Shown here piece after piece: positions 21,613 through 34,309 of a DNA stretch of 64,000 nucleotides (positions within the stretch are counted from its first letter, which is position 1; each line of letters starts with the position of its first letter). The stretch covers positions 77,231,252 to 77,295,251 of the forward strand of contig OZ026517.1 in assembly GCA_964019695.1 (NCBI GenBank), read 5' to 3'. A model generated the notes under the pieces. It saw only the letters and a program-made list of their open reading frames with translations. It did not search any database and had not been told where the DNA came from. The position numbers and the translations under genes are program-made. The stretch is from Loripinus fragilis. Lineage: Eukaryota > Mollusca > Bivalvia > Lucinida > Lucinidae.

Positions 21613-22184
21613 CTTTTATAGGGCCGTTTATGAAGTTTAGGTAACCAGTATTACGTAGGAAGCTTGCTATGGTCCTCATCAACAAACAACCCAAACTTAG
21701 CTGCCATATGGCATCGATGCCTATCAACGATAGACGTCTCATCATGCCTGTTATGCTCATATGTTTTGGCAGTGCTAAGTTCTTGCTTTAGGGTGTTAAT
21801 ATAATATCTTTTTCAAACGACCACAGCATTGTTAGCAGCCTTATCTGAGGGGGCCAAAACAAACTTCCTATGGAATTCCTGGATCCCTTTCTTCAAGTGT
21901 CTAAAAGTGAATTTAGGTTTAGGTGGTAGAAGATCTAAATTGTTGCAATAAAATGAAATTCTACCATCAATAATTTTGAAAATATTAAGTTTCCAAATAT
22001 TTAAGGCATTAGACTCAACATGCTCTCGTTTACACCAGCGATTACAAAATTCTTGTAAGGCTCCTGCAATTTCCTCACGACATGATTTGAAGTCTATTTG
22101 CACAGGGAACCTATATTTAGGTCCCTTACATATAATAGACCGAATTCTTGAATCAGTTATGATTTTTAAATCCCCTGTGACTAT
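21613..22184 (-). pseudogene. PLE reverse transcriptase, N-terminal part (copy B3)
   Basis: Minus-strand frame with IDFKSCREEIAGALQEFCNR, a LDLLPPKPKFTFRHLKKG segment, FVLAPSDKAANNAVVV, then an in-frame TGA at 21813-21815 before KRYYINTLKQEL. Next come TYEHNRHDETSIVDRHRC and LPT-TAA-YWLPKLHK. The TGA position normally holds cysteine in related PLE reverse transcriptases. B1 has the same TGA, obscured by a 4-bp duplication. At FKSC this copy has TGT where B1 has TGA. The TAA near 21650 is shared with B1. Coding is cut at the left by the nested A2 insertion. Confidence 0.83.
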
Positions 22185-25100
22185 ATTTTTACCCTTATTC
22201 TAACCAAAGGAGGCTTTTGTCTTTTTTGCCCTTATTCTAAACAAAGCTCTACCAAAAAGGGTGTTTTTCTCTTTTTAGCTCTTGATCTAACCAAAGCTCT
22301 ACCAAAAAGGTTGTTTTTCTATATTTTTGCCCTTAGGGTTATTTTCTCTTTTTTACCCTTATTCTAACCAAAGTCCTACCAAATAGGGCGTTTTCTCTAG
22401 TTTTTGCCCGTAACCAAAAACCTACCATAAAAAGTTTTTTTTTCTTTATTTTTGCCTTTATTCTAACCAAAGCTTTACCAAAAAGGATGTTTTTCTCTAT
22501 ATTTGCCCTTATTCTAACCAAATCCCTACCCAAAAGCGTTTTTTTTTTCTATTTTTGCCCTTATTCTAATCAAAGCCCTACCGAAAAGCGTGTTTTTCTC
22601 TATTTTTGCTTTAAATCTAACAAAAGCCCTTCCAAAACGGTATTTTCTCTATTTTTGCCCTTATTATAACCGATCCCGGCCATAAAGTGTGTTTTTCTCT
22701 ATTTTTGCCCTTATTGAAATCAAAGCCCCACCAAAAAGGTGTTTTTTCTCTATTTTTTTTTCCCTAATTCTAACCAAAGACCAACCACAAGAGTGTTTTT
22801 TTTGCTCTTATTCTAACCAAAGCCGTACCAAAAAGGGTCTTTTTCCTATAGTTTTTCTCTTATTTTAACAAAAGTCAAACCAAAAAGGGTGTTTTCTCAA
22901 ATTTTTGCCATTATTCTAACCAAGGCCTTGCAAAAAAGGTGTTTTTCTCTATTTTTGCCCTTACTCTAACCAAAGCCCAGACAAAAATGTGTTTTCTCTA
23001 TTCTTGCCCTTATTCTAACCAAAGCATTGCCACAAAGGAGGCTTTTGTCTTTTTTGCCCTTATTCTAAACAAAGCTCTACCAAAAAGGGCGTTTTCTCTA
23101 TTTCTGTCCTGATTCTAACCAAAGCCCTACCAAAAAGGGCGTTTTTCTCTATTTCTGCCCTTATTCTAACCAAAGCCCTACCAAAAAGGGTGTTTATCTC
23201 TATTCTTGCTTGAATCCTAACCAAAGCCCTGCTACAAAGTGTGTTTTTCTCTATAATTGTCCTTATTCTAACCTAAGCCCTACCACAAAGAAAGTTTTGC
23301 TCTATTTTTGCCCTTATTCTAACCAAAGACATGCCGCAAAGGGTGTTTTTCTATGGGTGTTTTTCTCAATTTTTGCCCTTATTCTAACCAAGCTTTGCCA
23401 AAATGGTATTTTTCTCTATTTTTGCCCTAACCCTAACCAAAGCCCTGCTACAAAGGTTGTTTTTCTCTATTTTTGCACTTGTTCTTACCAAAGCCCTACC
23501 AAAAAGCGTGTTTTTCTCTATTTTTGCCCAAACTCTAACAAAAGCCTTCTCAAAAGGTTGTTTCTCTATTTTTGCCCTAATTCTAACCAAAGCCCTACCA
23601 AAAAGGGTGTTTTTCTCTAATATTGCCCTTATTCTAATCAAAGCCCTACCAAAAAAGGGTGTTTTCTCTATTTTTGCTCTTATTCTAACCAAAAGCCAAC
23701 CAAAAAGGTTGTTTTTCTCTATTTTTGCCCTTAACCAAAGGCCTACCACAATAGTTTTTTTTCTCTTTTTGTGCTCTAACTCTAACCAAGCCCTGCAAGA
23801 ACGGTTGTTTTTCTCTTTTTTGCCCTCATTATAACCAAAGTCCAACCAAAAAGGGTGTTTTGCTATATTATCGCCCTTATTCTAATCAAAGCCCTACCAA
23901 AAAAGGGCGTTTTGCTCTATTAATGGCCTTATTCTAATCAAAACCCTACCAAAAAAGACTGTTTTTTCTAATTTGGCTCTTATTCTTACCAAAGCCCTGC
24001 CAAAAATGGTGTTTTTCTCTTTTTTTTGCCCTTATTCTAACCAAAGCCCTACCAAAAAGGATGTTTTTCTCTATGTTTGCCCTTATTTAAACCAAAACCA
24101 GAGGGCGTTTTTCTCTATTTTTTTTTCCATTTTTTTAACCAAAGCCCTACCAAAAAGGGTGTTTATCTCCATTTTTGCTCTTATTCTAATCAAAGCCCTG
24201 CCAAAAAGAGTGTTTTCTTTATTTATGCTCTGACCATAACCAAAGCGCTGCCACAAAGGGTGTTTATCTCTATTTTTGCCCTTATTCTAACCAAAGCCCT
24301 ACCACAAAGAATTTTTCTCTATCTTTTTCCCTTATTCTAACCAATTCGCAGCCAAAAATGTTTGTTTTCTGTATTTTTCCCTGATTCTAACCAAAGCGCT
24401 GCAACATAAGGGTTTTTCTCTATTTTTGCTCTAACCATAACCAAAGCCCTGCCAAAAAGGGTGTTAGTCTCTATTTTTGCCCTTATTCTCTCCAAAGCCC
24501 TACCAAAAAAGGTTTTTTCTCTTTAGTGTTGCCCTTATTCTAACCAAAGCCCTACGAAAAAGGCCTTATTCTAACCAAAGCCCTACCAAAAAGGGTGTTT
24601 TCTGTATTTTTGCCCTTATTCTAACCAAAGCCCGACCACAAAAGGGTGCTTTTCTCTATCATTGCCCTTATTCTAACTAAAGTCCTAACAAAAATGTTTT
24701 TTTTTTCTATTTTTGCCCTTATTCTAACCAAAACCCATACCAAAAAGGATGTTTTTCTCTATTTTGCCCTTATTCTAACCAAATCTCTACCACAAAGAGT
24801 GTTTTACTCAATGTTTGCTTTTATATTTATCCAAAGCCTGCCCCAAAGTGTGTTTTTCTCTATTTTTGCCCTTATTAAAATCAAAGCCCCACCAAAAAGG
24901 TGTTTTTTCTCTATTTTTTTTCTCTAATTCTAACCAAAGACCAACCACAAGAGTGTTTTACTCTATTTTTTGCTCTTATTCTAACCAAAGCCGTACCAAA
25001 AAGGGTCTTTTTCCTATATTTTTTCTCTTATTTTAACAAAAGTCAAACCAAAAAGGGTGTTTTCTCAAATTTTTGCCATTATTCTAACCAAGGCCTTGCA

Positions 25101-28100
25101 AAAAGGTTTTTTTTTTCTCTTTTTTTGCCCTTACTCTAACCAAAGTCCAGACAAAAATGTGTTTTCTCTATTCTTGCCCTTATTCTAACCAAAGCATTGC
25201 CACAAAGGAGGCTTTTGTCTTTTTTGTCCTGATTCTAAACAAAGCTCTACCAAAAAGGGCGTTTTTCTCTATTTCTGCCCTGATTCTAACCAAAGCCCTA
25301 CCAAAAAGGGCGTTTTTCTCTATTTCTGTCCTGATTCTAACCAAAGCCCTACCAAAAAGGGCGTTTTTCTCTATTTCTGCCCTTATTCTAACCAAAGCCC
25401 AACCAAAAAGGGTGTTTTTCTCTATTCTTGCTTGAATCCTAACCAAAGCCCTGCTACAAAGTGCGTTTTTCTCTATAATTGCCCTTATTCTAACCTAAGC
25501 CCTACCACAAAGAAAGTTTTGCTCTATTTTTGCCCTTATTCTAACCAAAGACATGCCGCAAAGGGTGTTTTTCTATGGGTGTTTTTCTCAATTTTTGCCC
25601 TTATTCTAACCAAGCTTTGCCAAAATGGTATTTTTCTCTATTTTTGCCCTAACCCTAACCAAAGCCCTGCTACAAAGGTTGTTTTTCTCTATTTTTGCAC
25701 TTGTTCTTACCAAAGCCCTACCAAAAAGCGTGTTTTTCTCTATTTTTGCCCAAACTCTAACAAAAGCCATCTCAAAAGGTTGTTTCTCTATTTTTGCCCT
25801 AATTCTAACCAAAGCCCTACCAAAAAGGGTGTTTTTCTCTAATATTGTCCTTATTCTAATCAAAGCCCTACCAAAAAAGGGTGTTTTCTCTATTTTTGCT
25901 CTTATTCTAACCAAAACCCAACCAAAAAGGTTGTTTTTCTCTATTTTTGCCCTTAACCAAAGGCCTACCACAATAGTTTTTTTTCTCTTTTTGTGCTCTA
26001 ACTCTAACCAAGCCCTGCAAGAACGGTTGTTTTTCTCTTTTTTGCCCTCATTATAACCAAAGTCCAACCAAAAAGGGTGTTTTGCTATATTATCGCCCTT
26101 ATTCTAATCAAAGCCCTACCAAAAAAGGGCGTTTTGCTCTATTAATGGCCTTATTCTAATCAAAACCCTACCAAAAAAGACTGTTTTTTCTAATTTGGCT
26201 CTTATTCTTACCAAAGCCCTGCCAAAAATGGTGTTTTTCTCTTTTTTTTGCCCTTATTCTAACCAAAGCCCTACCAAAAAGGATGTTTTTCTCTATGTTT
26301 GCCCTTATTTAAACCAAAACCAGAGGGCGTTTTTCTCTATTTTTTTTTCCATTTTTTTAACCAAAGCCCTACCAAAAAGGGTGTTTATCTCCATTTTTGC
26401 TCTTATTCTAATCAAAGCCCTCCCAAAAAGAGTGTTTTCTTTATTTATGCTCTGACCATAACCAAAGCGCTGCCACAAAGGGTGTTTATCTCTATTTTTG
26501 CCCTTATTCTAACCAAAGCCCTACCACAAAGAATTTTTCTCTATCTTTTTCCCTTATTCTAACCAAAGCGCAGCCAAAAATGTTTGTTTTCTGTATTTTT
26601 CCCTGATTCTAACCAAAGCGCTGCAACATAAGGGTTTTTCTCTATTTTTGCTCTAACCATAACCAAAGCCCTGCCAAAAAGGGTGTTAGTCTCTATTTTT
26701 GCCCTTATTCTCTCCAAAGCCCTACCAAAAAAGGTTTTTTCTCTTTAGTGTTGCCCTTATTCTAACCAAAGCCCTACGAAAAAGGCCTTATTCTAACCAA
26801 AGCCCTACCAAAAAGGGTGTTTTCTGTATTTTTGCCCTTATTCTAACCAAAGCCCGACCACAAAAGGGTGCTTTTCTCTATCATTGCCCTTATTCTAACT
26901 AAAGTCCTAACAAAAATGTTTTTTTTTTTTTCTATTTTTGCCCTTATTCTAACCAAAACCCATACCAAAAAGGATGTTTTTCTCTATTTTGCCCTTATTC
27001 TAACCAAATCTCTACCACAAAGAGTGTTTTACTCAATGTTTGCTTTTATATTTATCCAAAGCCTGCCCCAAAGTGTGTTTTTCTCTATTTTTGCCCTTAT
27101 TAAAATCAAAGCCCCACCAAAAAGGTGTTTTTTCTCTATTTTTTTTCTCTAATTCTAACCAAAGACCAACCACAAGAGTGTTTTACTCTATTTTTTGCTC
27201 TTATTCTAACCAAAGCCGTACCAAAAAGGGTCTTTTTCCTATATTTTTTCTCTTATTTTAACAAAAGTCAAACCAAAAAGGGTGTTTTCTCAAATTTTTG
27301 CCATTATTCTAACCAAGGCCTTGCAAAAAGGTTTTTTTTTCTCTTTTTTTGCCCTTACTCTAACCAAAGTCCAGACAAAAATGTGTTTTCTCTATTCTTG
27401 CCCTTATTCTAACCAAAGCATTGCCACAAAGGAGGCTTTTGTCTTTTTTGTCCTGATTCTAAACAAAGCTCTACCAAAAAGGGCGTTTTTCTCTATTTCT
27501 GCCCTGATTCTAACCAAAGCCCTACCAAAAAGGGCGTTTTTCTCTATTTCTGTCCTGATTCTAACCAAAGCCCTACCAAAAAGGGCGTTTTTCTCTATTT
27601 CTGCCCTTATTCTAACCAAAGCCCAACCAAAAAGGGTGTTTTTCTCTATTCTTGCTTGAATCCTAACCAAAGCCCTGCTACAAAGTGCGTTTTTCTCTAT
27701 AATTGCCCTTATTCTAACCTAAGCCCTACCACAAAGAAAGTTTTGCTCTATTTTTGCCCTTATTCTAACCAAAGACATGCCGCAAAGGGTGTTTTTCTAT
27801 GGGTGTTTTTCTCAATTTTTGCCCTTATTCTAACCAAGCTTTGCCAAAATGGTATTTTTCTCTATTTTTGCCCTAACCCTAACCAAAGCCCTGCTACAAA
27901 GGTTGTTTTTCTCTATTTTTGCACTTGTTCTTACCAAAGCCCTACCAAAAAGCGTGTTTTTCTCTATTTTTGCCCAAACTCTAACAAAAGCCATCTCAAA
28001 AGGTTGTTTCTCTATTTTTGCCCTAATTCTAACCAAAGCCCTACCAAAAAGGGTGTTTTTCTCTAATATTGCCCTTATTCTAATCAAAGCCCTACCAAAA

Positions 28101-31100
28101 AAGGGTGTTTTCTCTATTTTTGCTCTTATTCTAACCAAAACCCAACCAAAAAGGTTGTTTTTCTCTATTTTTGCCCTTAACCAAAGGCCTACCACAATAG
28201 TTTTTTTTCTCTTTTTGTGCTCTAACTCTAACCAAGCCCTGCAAGAACGGTTGTTTTTCTCTTTTTTGCCCTCATTATAACCAAAGTCCAACCAAAAAGG
28301 GTGTTTTGCTATATTATCGCCCTTATTCTAATCAAAGCCCTACCAAAAAAGGGCGTTTTGCTCTATTAATGGCCTTATTCTAATCAAAACCCTACCAAAA
28401 AAGACTGTTTTTTCTAATTTGGCTCTTATTCTTACCAAAGCCCTGCCAAAAATGGTGTTTTTCTCTTTTTTTTGCCCTTATTCTAACCAAAGCCCTACCA
28501 AAAAGGATGTTTTTCTCTATGTTTGCCCTTATTTAAACCAAAACCAGAGGGCGTTTTTCTCTATTTTTTTTCCATTTTTTTAACCAAAGCCCTACCAAAA
28601 AGGGTGTTTATCTCCATTTTTGCTCTTATTCTAATCAAAGCCCTGCCAAAAAGAGTGTTTTCTTTATTTATGCTCTGACCATAACCAAAGCGCTGCCACA
28701 AAGGGTGTTTATCTCTATTTTTGCCCTTATTCTAACCAAAGCCCTACCACAAAGATTTTTTCTCTATCTTTTTCCCTTATTCTAACCAAAGCGCAGCCAA
28801 AAATGTTTGTTTTCTGTATTTTTCCCTGATTCTAACCAAAGCGCTGCAACATAAGGGTTTTTCTCTATTTTTGCTCTAACCATAACCAAAGCCCTGCCAA
28901 AAAGGGTGTTAGTCTCTATTTTTGCCCTTATTCTCTCCAAAGCCCTACCAAAAAAGGTTTTTTTTCTATAGTGTTGCCCTTATTCTAACCAAAGCCCTAC
29001 GAAAAAGGCCTTATTCTAACCAAAGCCCTACCAAAAAGGGTGTTTTCTGTATTTTTGCCCTTATTCTAACCAAAGCCCGACCACAAAAGGGTGCTTTTCT
29101 CTATCATTGCCCTTATTCTAACTAAAGTCCTAACAAAAATGTTTTTTTTTTCTATTTTTGCCCTTATTCTAACCAAAACCCATACCAAAAAGGATGTTTT
29201 TCTCTATTTTGCCCTTATTCTAACCAAATCTCTACCACAAAGAGTGTTTTACTCAATGTTTGCTTTTATATTTATCCAAAGCCTGCCCCAAAGTGTGTTT
29301 TTCTCTATTTTTGCCCTTATTAAAATCAAAGCCCCACCAAAAAGGTGTTTTTTCTCTATTTTTTTTTCCCTAATTCTAACCAAAGACCAACCACAAGAGT
29401 GTTTTACTCTATTTTTTGCTGATTCTAACCAAAGCCGTACCAAAAAGGGTCTTTTTCCTATATTTTTTCTCTTATTTTAACAAAAGTCAAACCAAAAAGG
29501 GTGTTTTCTCAAATTTTTGCCATTATTCTAACCAAGGCCTTGCAAAAAGGTTTTTTTTTCTCTTTTTTTGCTCTTACTCTAACCAAAGTCCAGACAAAAA
29601 TGTGTTTTCTCTATTCTTGCCCTTATTCTAACCAAAGCATTGCCACAAAGGAGGCTTTTGTCTTTTTTGTCCTGATTCTAAACAAAGCTCTACCAAAAAG
29701 GGCGTTTTTCTCTATTTCTGCCCTGATTCTAACCAAAGCCCTATCAAAAAGGGCGTTTTTCTCTATTTCTGTCCTGATTCTAACCAAAGCCCTACCAAAA
29801 AGGGTGTTTTTCTCTATTCTTGCTTGAATCCTAACCAAAGCCCTGCTACAAAGTGTGTTTTTCTCTATTATTGCCCTTATTCTAACCTAAGCCCTACCAC
29901 AAAGAAAGTTTTGCTCTATTTTTGCCCTTATTCTAACCAAAGACATGCCGCAAAGGGTGTTTTTCTATGGGTGTTTTTCTCAATTTTTGCCCTTATTCTA
30001 ACCAAGCTTTGCCAAAATGGTATTTTTCTCTATTTTTGCCCTAACCCTAACCAAAGCCCTGCTACAAAGGTTGTTTTTCTCTATTTTTGCCCTTATTCTT
30101 ACCAAAGCCCTACCAAAAAGCGTGTTTTTCTCTATTTTTGCTCAAACTCTAACAAAAGCCCTTCTCAAAAGGTCGTTTTCTCTATTTTTGCCCTTATTCT
30201 AATCAAAGCCCTACCAAAAAGGGTGTTTTCTCTATTTTTGCTCTTATTCTAACCAAAAAGAATGTTTTTCTCTATTTTTGCCCTTAACAAAAGGCCTACC
30301 ACAATAGTTTTTTTTCTCTTTTTTTGCTTTAACTCTAACCAAGCCCTGCCAGAACGGGTGTTTTTCTCTTTTTTGCCCTTATTATAACCAAAGTCCTACC
30401 AAAAAAGGGTGTTTTGCTATATTATTGCCCTTATTCTAATCAAAGCCCTACCAAAAAAGGGTGTTTTCCTCTATTAATGGCCTTATTCTAATCAAAATTC
30501 TACCAAAAAGACTGTTTTCTCTAATTTGGCTCTTATTCTTACCAAAGCCCTGCCAAAAATGGTGTTTTTCTCTTTTTTTGCCCTTAACCAAAGACATAAA
30601 AAATAGTGTTTTCTCTATTTTTGCCCTTATTCTAACAAAGGGTGTTTTCTCTATGTTTGCCCTTATTCTAACCAAAGCCCTACCAAAAAGGATGTTTTTC
30701 TCTATGTTTGCCCTTATTTGAACCTAAGCCCTACCAAAAAGGGCGTTTTTCTCTATTTTTTTCCTTTTTTTAACCAAAGCCCTACCAAAAAGGGTGTTTA
30801 TCTCCATTTTTGCTCTTATTCTAATCAAAGCCCTACCAAAAAGAGTGTTTTCTTTATTTATGCTCTGACCATAACCAAAGCGCTGTCACAAAGGGTGTTT
30901 ATCTCTATTTTTGCCCTTATTCTAACCAAAGCCCTACCACAAAGATTTTTTCTCTATCTTTTTCCCTTATTCTAACCAAAGCGCAGCCAAAAATGTTTGT
31001 TTTCTGTATTTTTCCCTGATTCTAACCAAAGCGCTGCCACATAGGGTGTTTTCTCTATTTTTGCTCTAACCCTAACCAAAGCCCTGCCAAAAAGGGTGTT

Positions 31101-32831
31101 AGTCTCTATTTTTGCCCTTATTCTCTCCAAAGCCCTACCAAAAAGGTTTTTTTCTATATTGTTGCCCTTATTCTAACCAAAGCCCTACGAAAAAGGCCTT
31201 ATTCTAACCAAAGCCCTACCAAAAAGGGTGTTTTCTGTATTTTTGCCCTTATTCTAACCAAAGCCCGACCACAAAAGGGTGTTTTTCTCTATTATTGTCC
31301 TTATTCTAACTAAAGTCCTAACAAAAATGTGTTTTTTTTCTTCTATTTTTGCCCTTATTCTAACCAAAACCCATACCAAAAAAGGATGTTTTTCTCTATT
31401 TTTGGCCTTATTCTAACCAAAGCCTTGGCACAAAAGCTGCTTTTTTTCTTTTTTTGCCCTTATTCTAACCAAAGCCCTACCAAAGATGTTTTTCTCTATG
31501 TTTGCCTTTATTCTAACCAAAGCCCTACCAAAAAGCGTCCTTTTCTCATTTTGCCTTTATTCTAATCAAAGCCCTACCAAAAAGGGTGTTTTTCTCTATT
31601 TTGCCCTCATTCTTACCAAATCTCTACCACAAAGAGTGTTTTACTCAATGTTTGCTTTTATATTTATCCAAAGCCTGCCCCAAAGGGCGTTTTTCTCTAT
31701 TTTTGCCCTTATTTTAACCAAAGCCCTACCAAAAAGGTTTTTTTTACTTTTGTCTTTTTTTGTCTTCCCTACCAAAAATGGTGTTTTTCTCTATTTTCGC
31801 CCTTATTCTTAGCAAAGCTTTGCCAAAAAGGGTGTTTTCTCTATTTTTGCCCTAGCCCTAACCAATACCCTGGCACAAAGGGTGTTTTTCTCTATTTTTG
31901 CTCTTATTCTCACCAAAGTCCTACCTTTAAGGATGTTTTTCTCTATTATTGCCCTTATTCTAACCAAAGCCCTACAAAAAAGGTAGTTTTCTCAATTTTG
32001 CCCTTATTCTAACCAAAACCCTACCAAAAACGGGATTTTCTCTATTTCTGTCCTTCTTCTAACCCAAGCAGTACCAAAAATGGATTTTTTTCTCTATTTT
32101 TGCTCTAACCCTAACCAATGCCCTGCCACAAAGTGTGTTTCTCTCTATTTTTGCCCTTATTCTAACCTACGCCCTACCGCAAAGTGTGTCTTACTCTATT
32201 TTTGCCCTTATTCTTACCAAAGCCTGCCACAAAGGGTGTTTTTCTCTATTTTTGCTCCTAATCTAACCAATAACCTACCAAAAATGGTATTTTTCTCTAA
32301 TTTTTGCTCTTATTGTAACCAAAAACATACCAAAAAGGGTGTTTATCTCCATTTTTGCTCTTATTCTAACCAAAGCCCTACCAAAATGGATGTTATTTCT
32401 ATTTTTGTCTTTTTTCTAAGCAAAGCCCTACCAAAATGGGGCGTTTCTCTCTATTATGCCCTAACCCTAAGTAAAAACCCTTCCACTAAGGATGTTTTTC
32501 TCTATTTTTTGCCCTTATTCTAACCAAATTCCTACAAAAAGGGTGTTTTTCTCTAATTTTTGCCTTATTCTTACCAAAGCCCAGCCAAAAATGGTGTTTT
32601 TCTCTATTTTTGCCCTTATTCTAACCAAAGCCTTGCGACAAACGGTGTTTTTCTCCTTTTTGCCTTTATTCTAACCAAACCCCTACCAAAAAGTGTGTTT
32701 TTCTCTATATTGTTCTTATTCTTTCCAAATTCCTACCTAAAGGGTGTTTTTCTTTATTTTTGCTGGTATTCTAACTAAAGCCGAGGGTGTTTTTTTGTCT
32801 ATTTCTGCCCTTATTCGAACCAAAGCCCTAT
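22185..32831. repeat. 51-bp satellite array, main block
   Basis: More than 10 kb of uninterrupted satellite, about 200 monomers. Variants include (A)CCAAAGCCCTACCAAAAAGG and CCTAACCCTAACC types. Plus-strand frames with the 17-residue period FFSIFALILTKALPKRV and minus-strand frames of the type FGRALVRIRAKIEKN are by-products of the 51-bp period. Confidence 0.96.
22692..31700. repeat. 2.2-kb higher-order repeat in the 51-bp satellite, about 4 copies
   Basis: Marker variants recur at steady spacing. A TCCTAACCAAAGCCCTGCTA variant lies near 23214, 25436, 27660 and 29828 (steps about 2222, 2224 and 2168 bp). The middle two units are nearly identical; the outer ones are more diverged, as expected of unequal exchange. 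Each unit holds about 43 monomers. Confidence 0.88.
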
Positions 32832-32857
32832 AGATTCGAGCTAAAAAAGGTCCTGCT

Positions 32858-33130
32858 CCCCCCCCCCCCCTAGGGAATTTTGCAGACATATCCTATCTTA
32901 AAGAAAATTTCAAGCCGCATCTTTTAAGAGATGTTTGCACTCTGTGCTCCGGGGCGTTAGTCTCTGACAGCCTGTTACATATGTTACTGTAACAAACTAA
33001 GGAAAAAAAATCAAAATGAAAGTTTGAGCTACAGAAGGAAGACATTAAACAATCTAATTATTCAAATTTCATATGTAGTTTGCAAGCTGGATACCTCAGC
33101 TACATAAAAGCAGCATTTTAAATAAAAATA
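32858..33130 (+). repeat. terminal module of the 5-kb element, left
   Basis: Pairs in inverted orientation with 37540-37810. A second forward copy lies at about 33955-34280, and reverse copies at about 36540-36750 and 36900-37090. All share TTGCAGACATATCC, GATGTTTGCACTCT and ACATATGTTAC. Confidence 0.75.
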
Positions 33131-34309
33131 CAGCCTTCAATGGTGTTATATTCGTTACATAGATTAAATTTCCCTTTGAAAGTTGAAATCGTGACTAACG
33201 TCATTTAATTTTACAGACGATTTGTGCATTTTTGCAAGTATTTTTAATCTTAGTTTACTAAAATACTCATTTGACTAATAGAAAAAACAATGTTTGCTTT
33301 TCTATCTCTGATACATTGTTTAATATGAGCTATTAAACTACCCTACCCCAAATTATAAGTATCCAATTTTGGTATCTATTATTGAAGAAAAATATATGAA
33401 AATATTTGACACTCGTAGATATCTTACATTTTTGGCACTGTCTTGCTTATGCAATAAAGAATCATACATTTGCAAGTTAATGACATCAGGTTCAGATCAC
33501 TTATTAAAGTATGTAACGTATGTTACATGGCATAATAAATGAGCAAGGAAATTGTCTTGGATATAAGAGAAGATAGTTCAGAAAAAATACCATTTTTCAT
33601 ATGTTTTCCTATTAATCTCTAGCCTCTAGTGCCTTAGTCTTAGTAATTACAGTCATTGCTGATAACAATCCCATGGAATTGTGTTACCTATGTTATATAC
33701 AATCTTTTTATCACATATTGCCTAATGCCTATAATATAAAAATATATAGACAAATAGATAGAAAATAATAGTTCTCATTTAAATGACACAATTTAATAAA
33801 TATTCCTAGTAAATAAAATTATTCAAAACAATCTTTATTCAAGTCAACCTCACAATGTCTATCATTGTGTCTGCTTCTATGGCAAAATAATCACCCATTT
33901 CACCACAACCAGTAGAATCATGGCATAGTATTAGGACTGCAAACTGAGTGCTCCTGTTGCTCTCTACCCCTTTGGGAATTGTGCAGACATATCCTACCTT
34001 AAAGTACAATTTAAGCTGCATCAAATAAAAGATGTTTGCACTCTATTAACTGGGGGTTGGCTTGTAATGGTATGATACATATGTTACCATATCAATTTAA
34101 GAATAAATGAATTGAAAGTCTTAGAAACAGAAAGAAAACATTAAACTATCTATTTATTTGAATTATTCATGTAGTTTGCATGCTGAATACCTTTGATAAA
34201 TAAGAAAGTGTTTTTTAACAAATATACAGCTTTCTATGATGTTATATGTGTTACATCAATTAAGTTTTCTTTTTAAAATTGGTAATTGTGACAAACATCA
34301 CTTATAAGC

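Larger units (their letters stand above)
18689..22184 (-). mobile_element. Naiad-type PLE family B copy (B3) split by a nested family A copy
   Basis: On the minus strand, 22184-21613 is the N-terminal reverse-transcriptase part and 20537-18689 the remainder and 3' untranslated region. The plus-strand A2 copy (20538-21612) sits between them. The two halves join at the sequence that is continuous in B1 near 5811-5832 (GCAATAAAACG and TTTTATAGGGCC). The 5' end is truncated at about 22184, just short of the CxC-motif region. The 3' end meets the satellite at AATAGTAAG. Confidence 0.9.

Noticed and set aside
22339..32778. Dozens of open frames (60-150 codons) on both strands
   Set aside because: They follow the 51-bp period exactly, appear on both strands, break at random stops and have 17-residue repeats with no domain. 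They are satellite artefacts.
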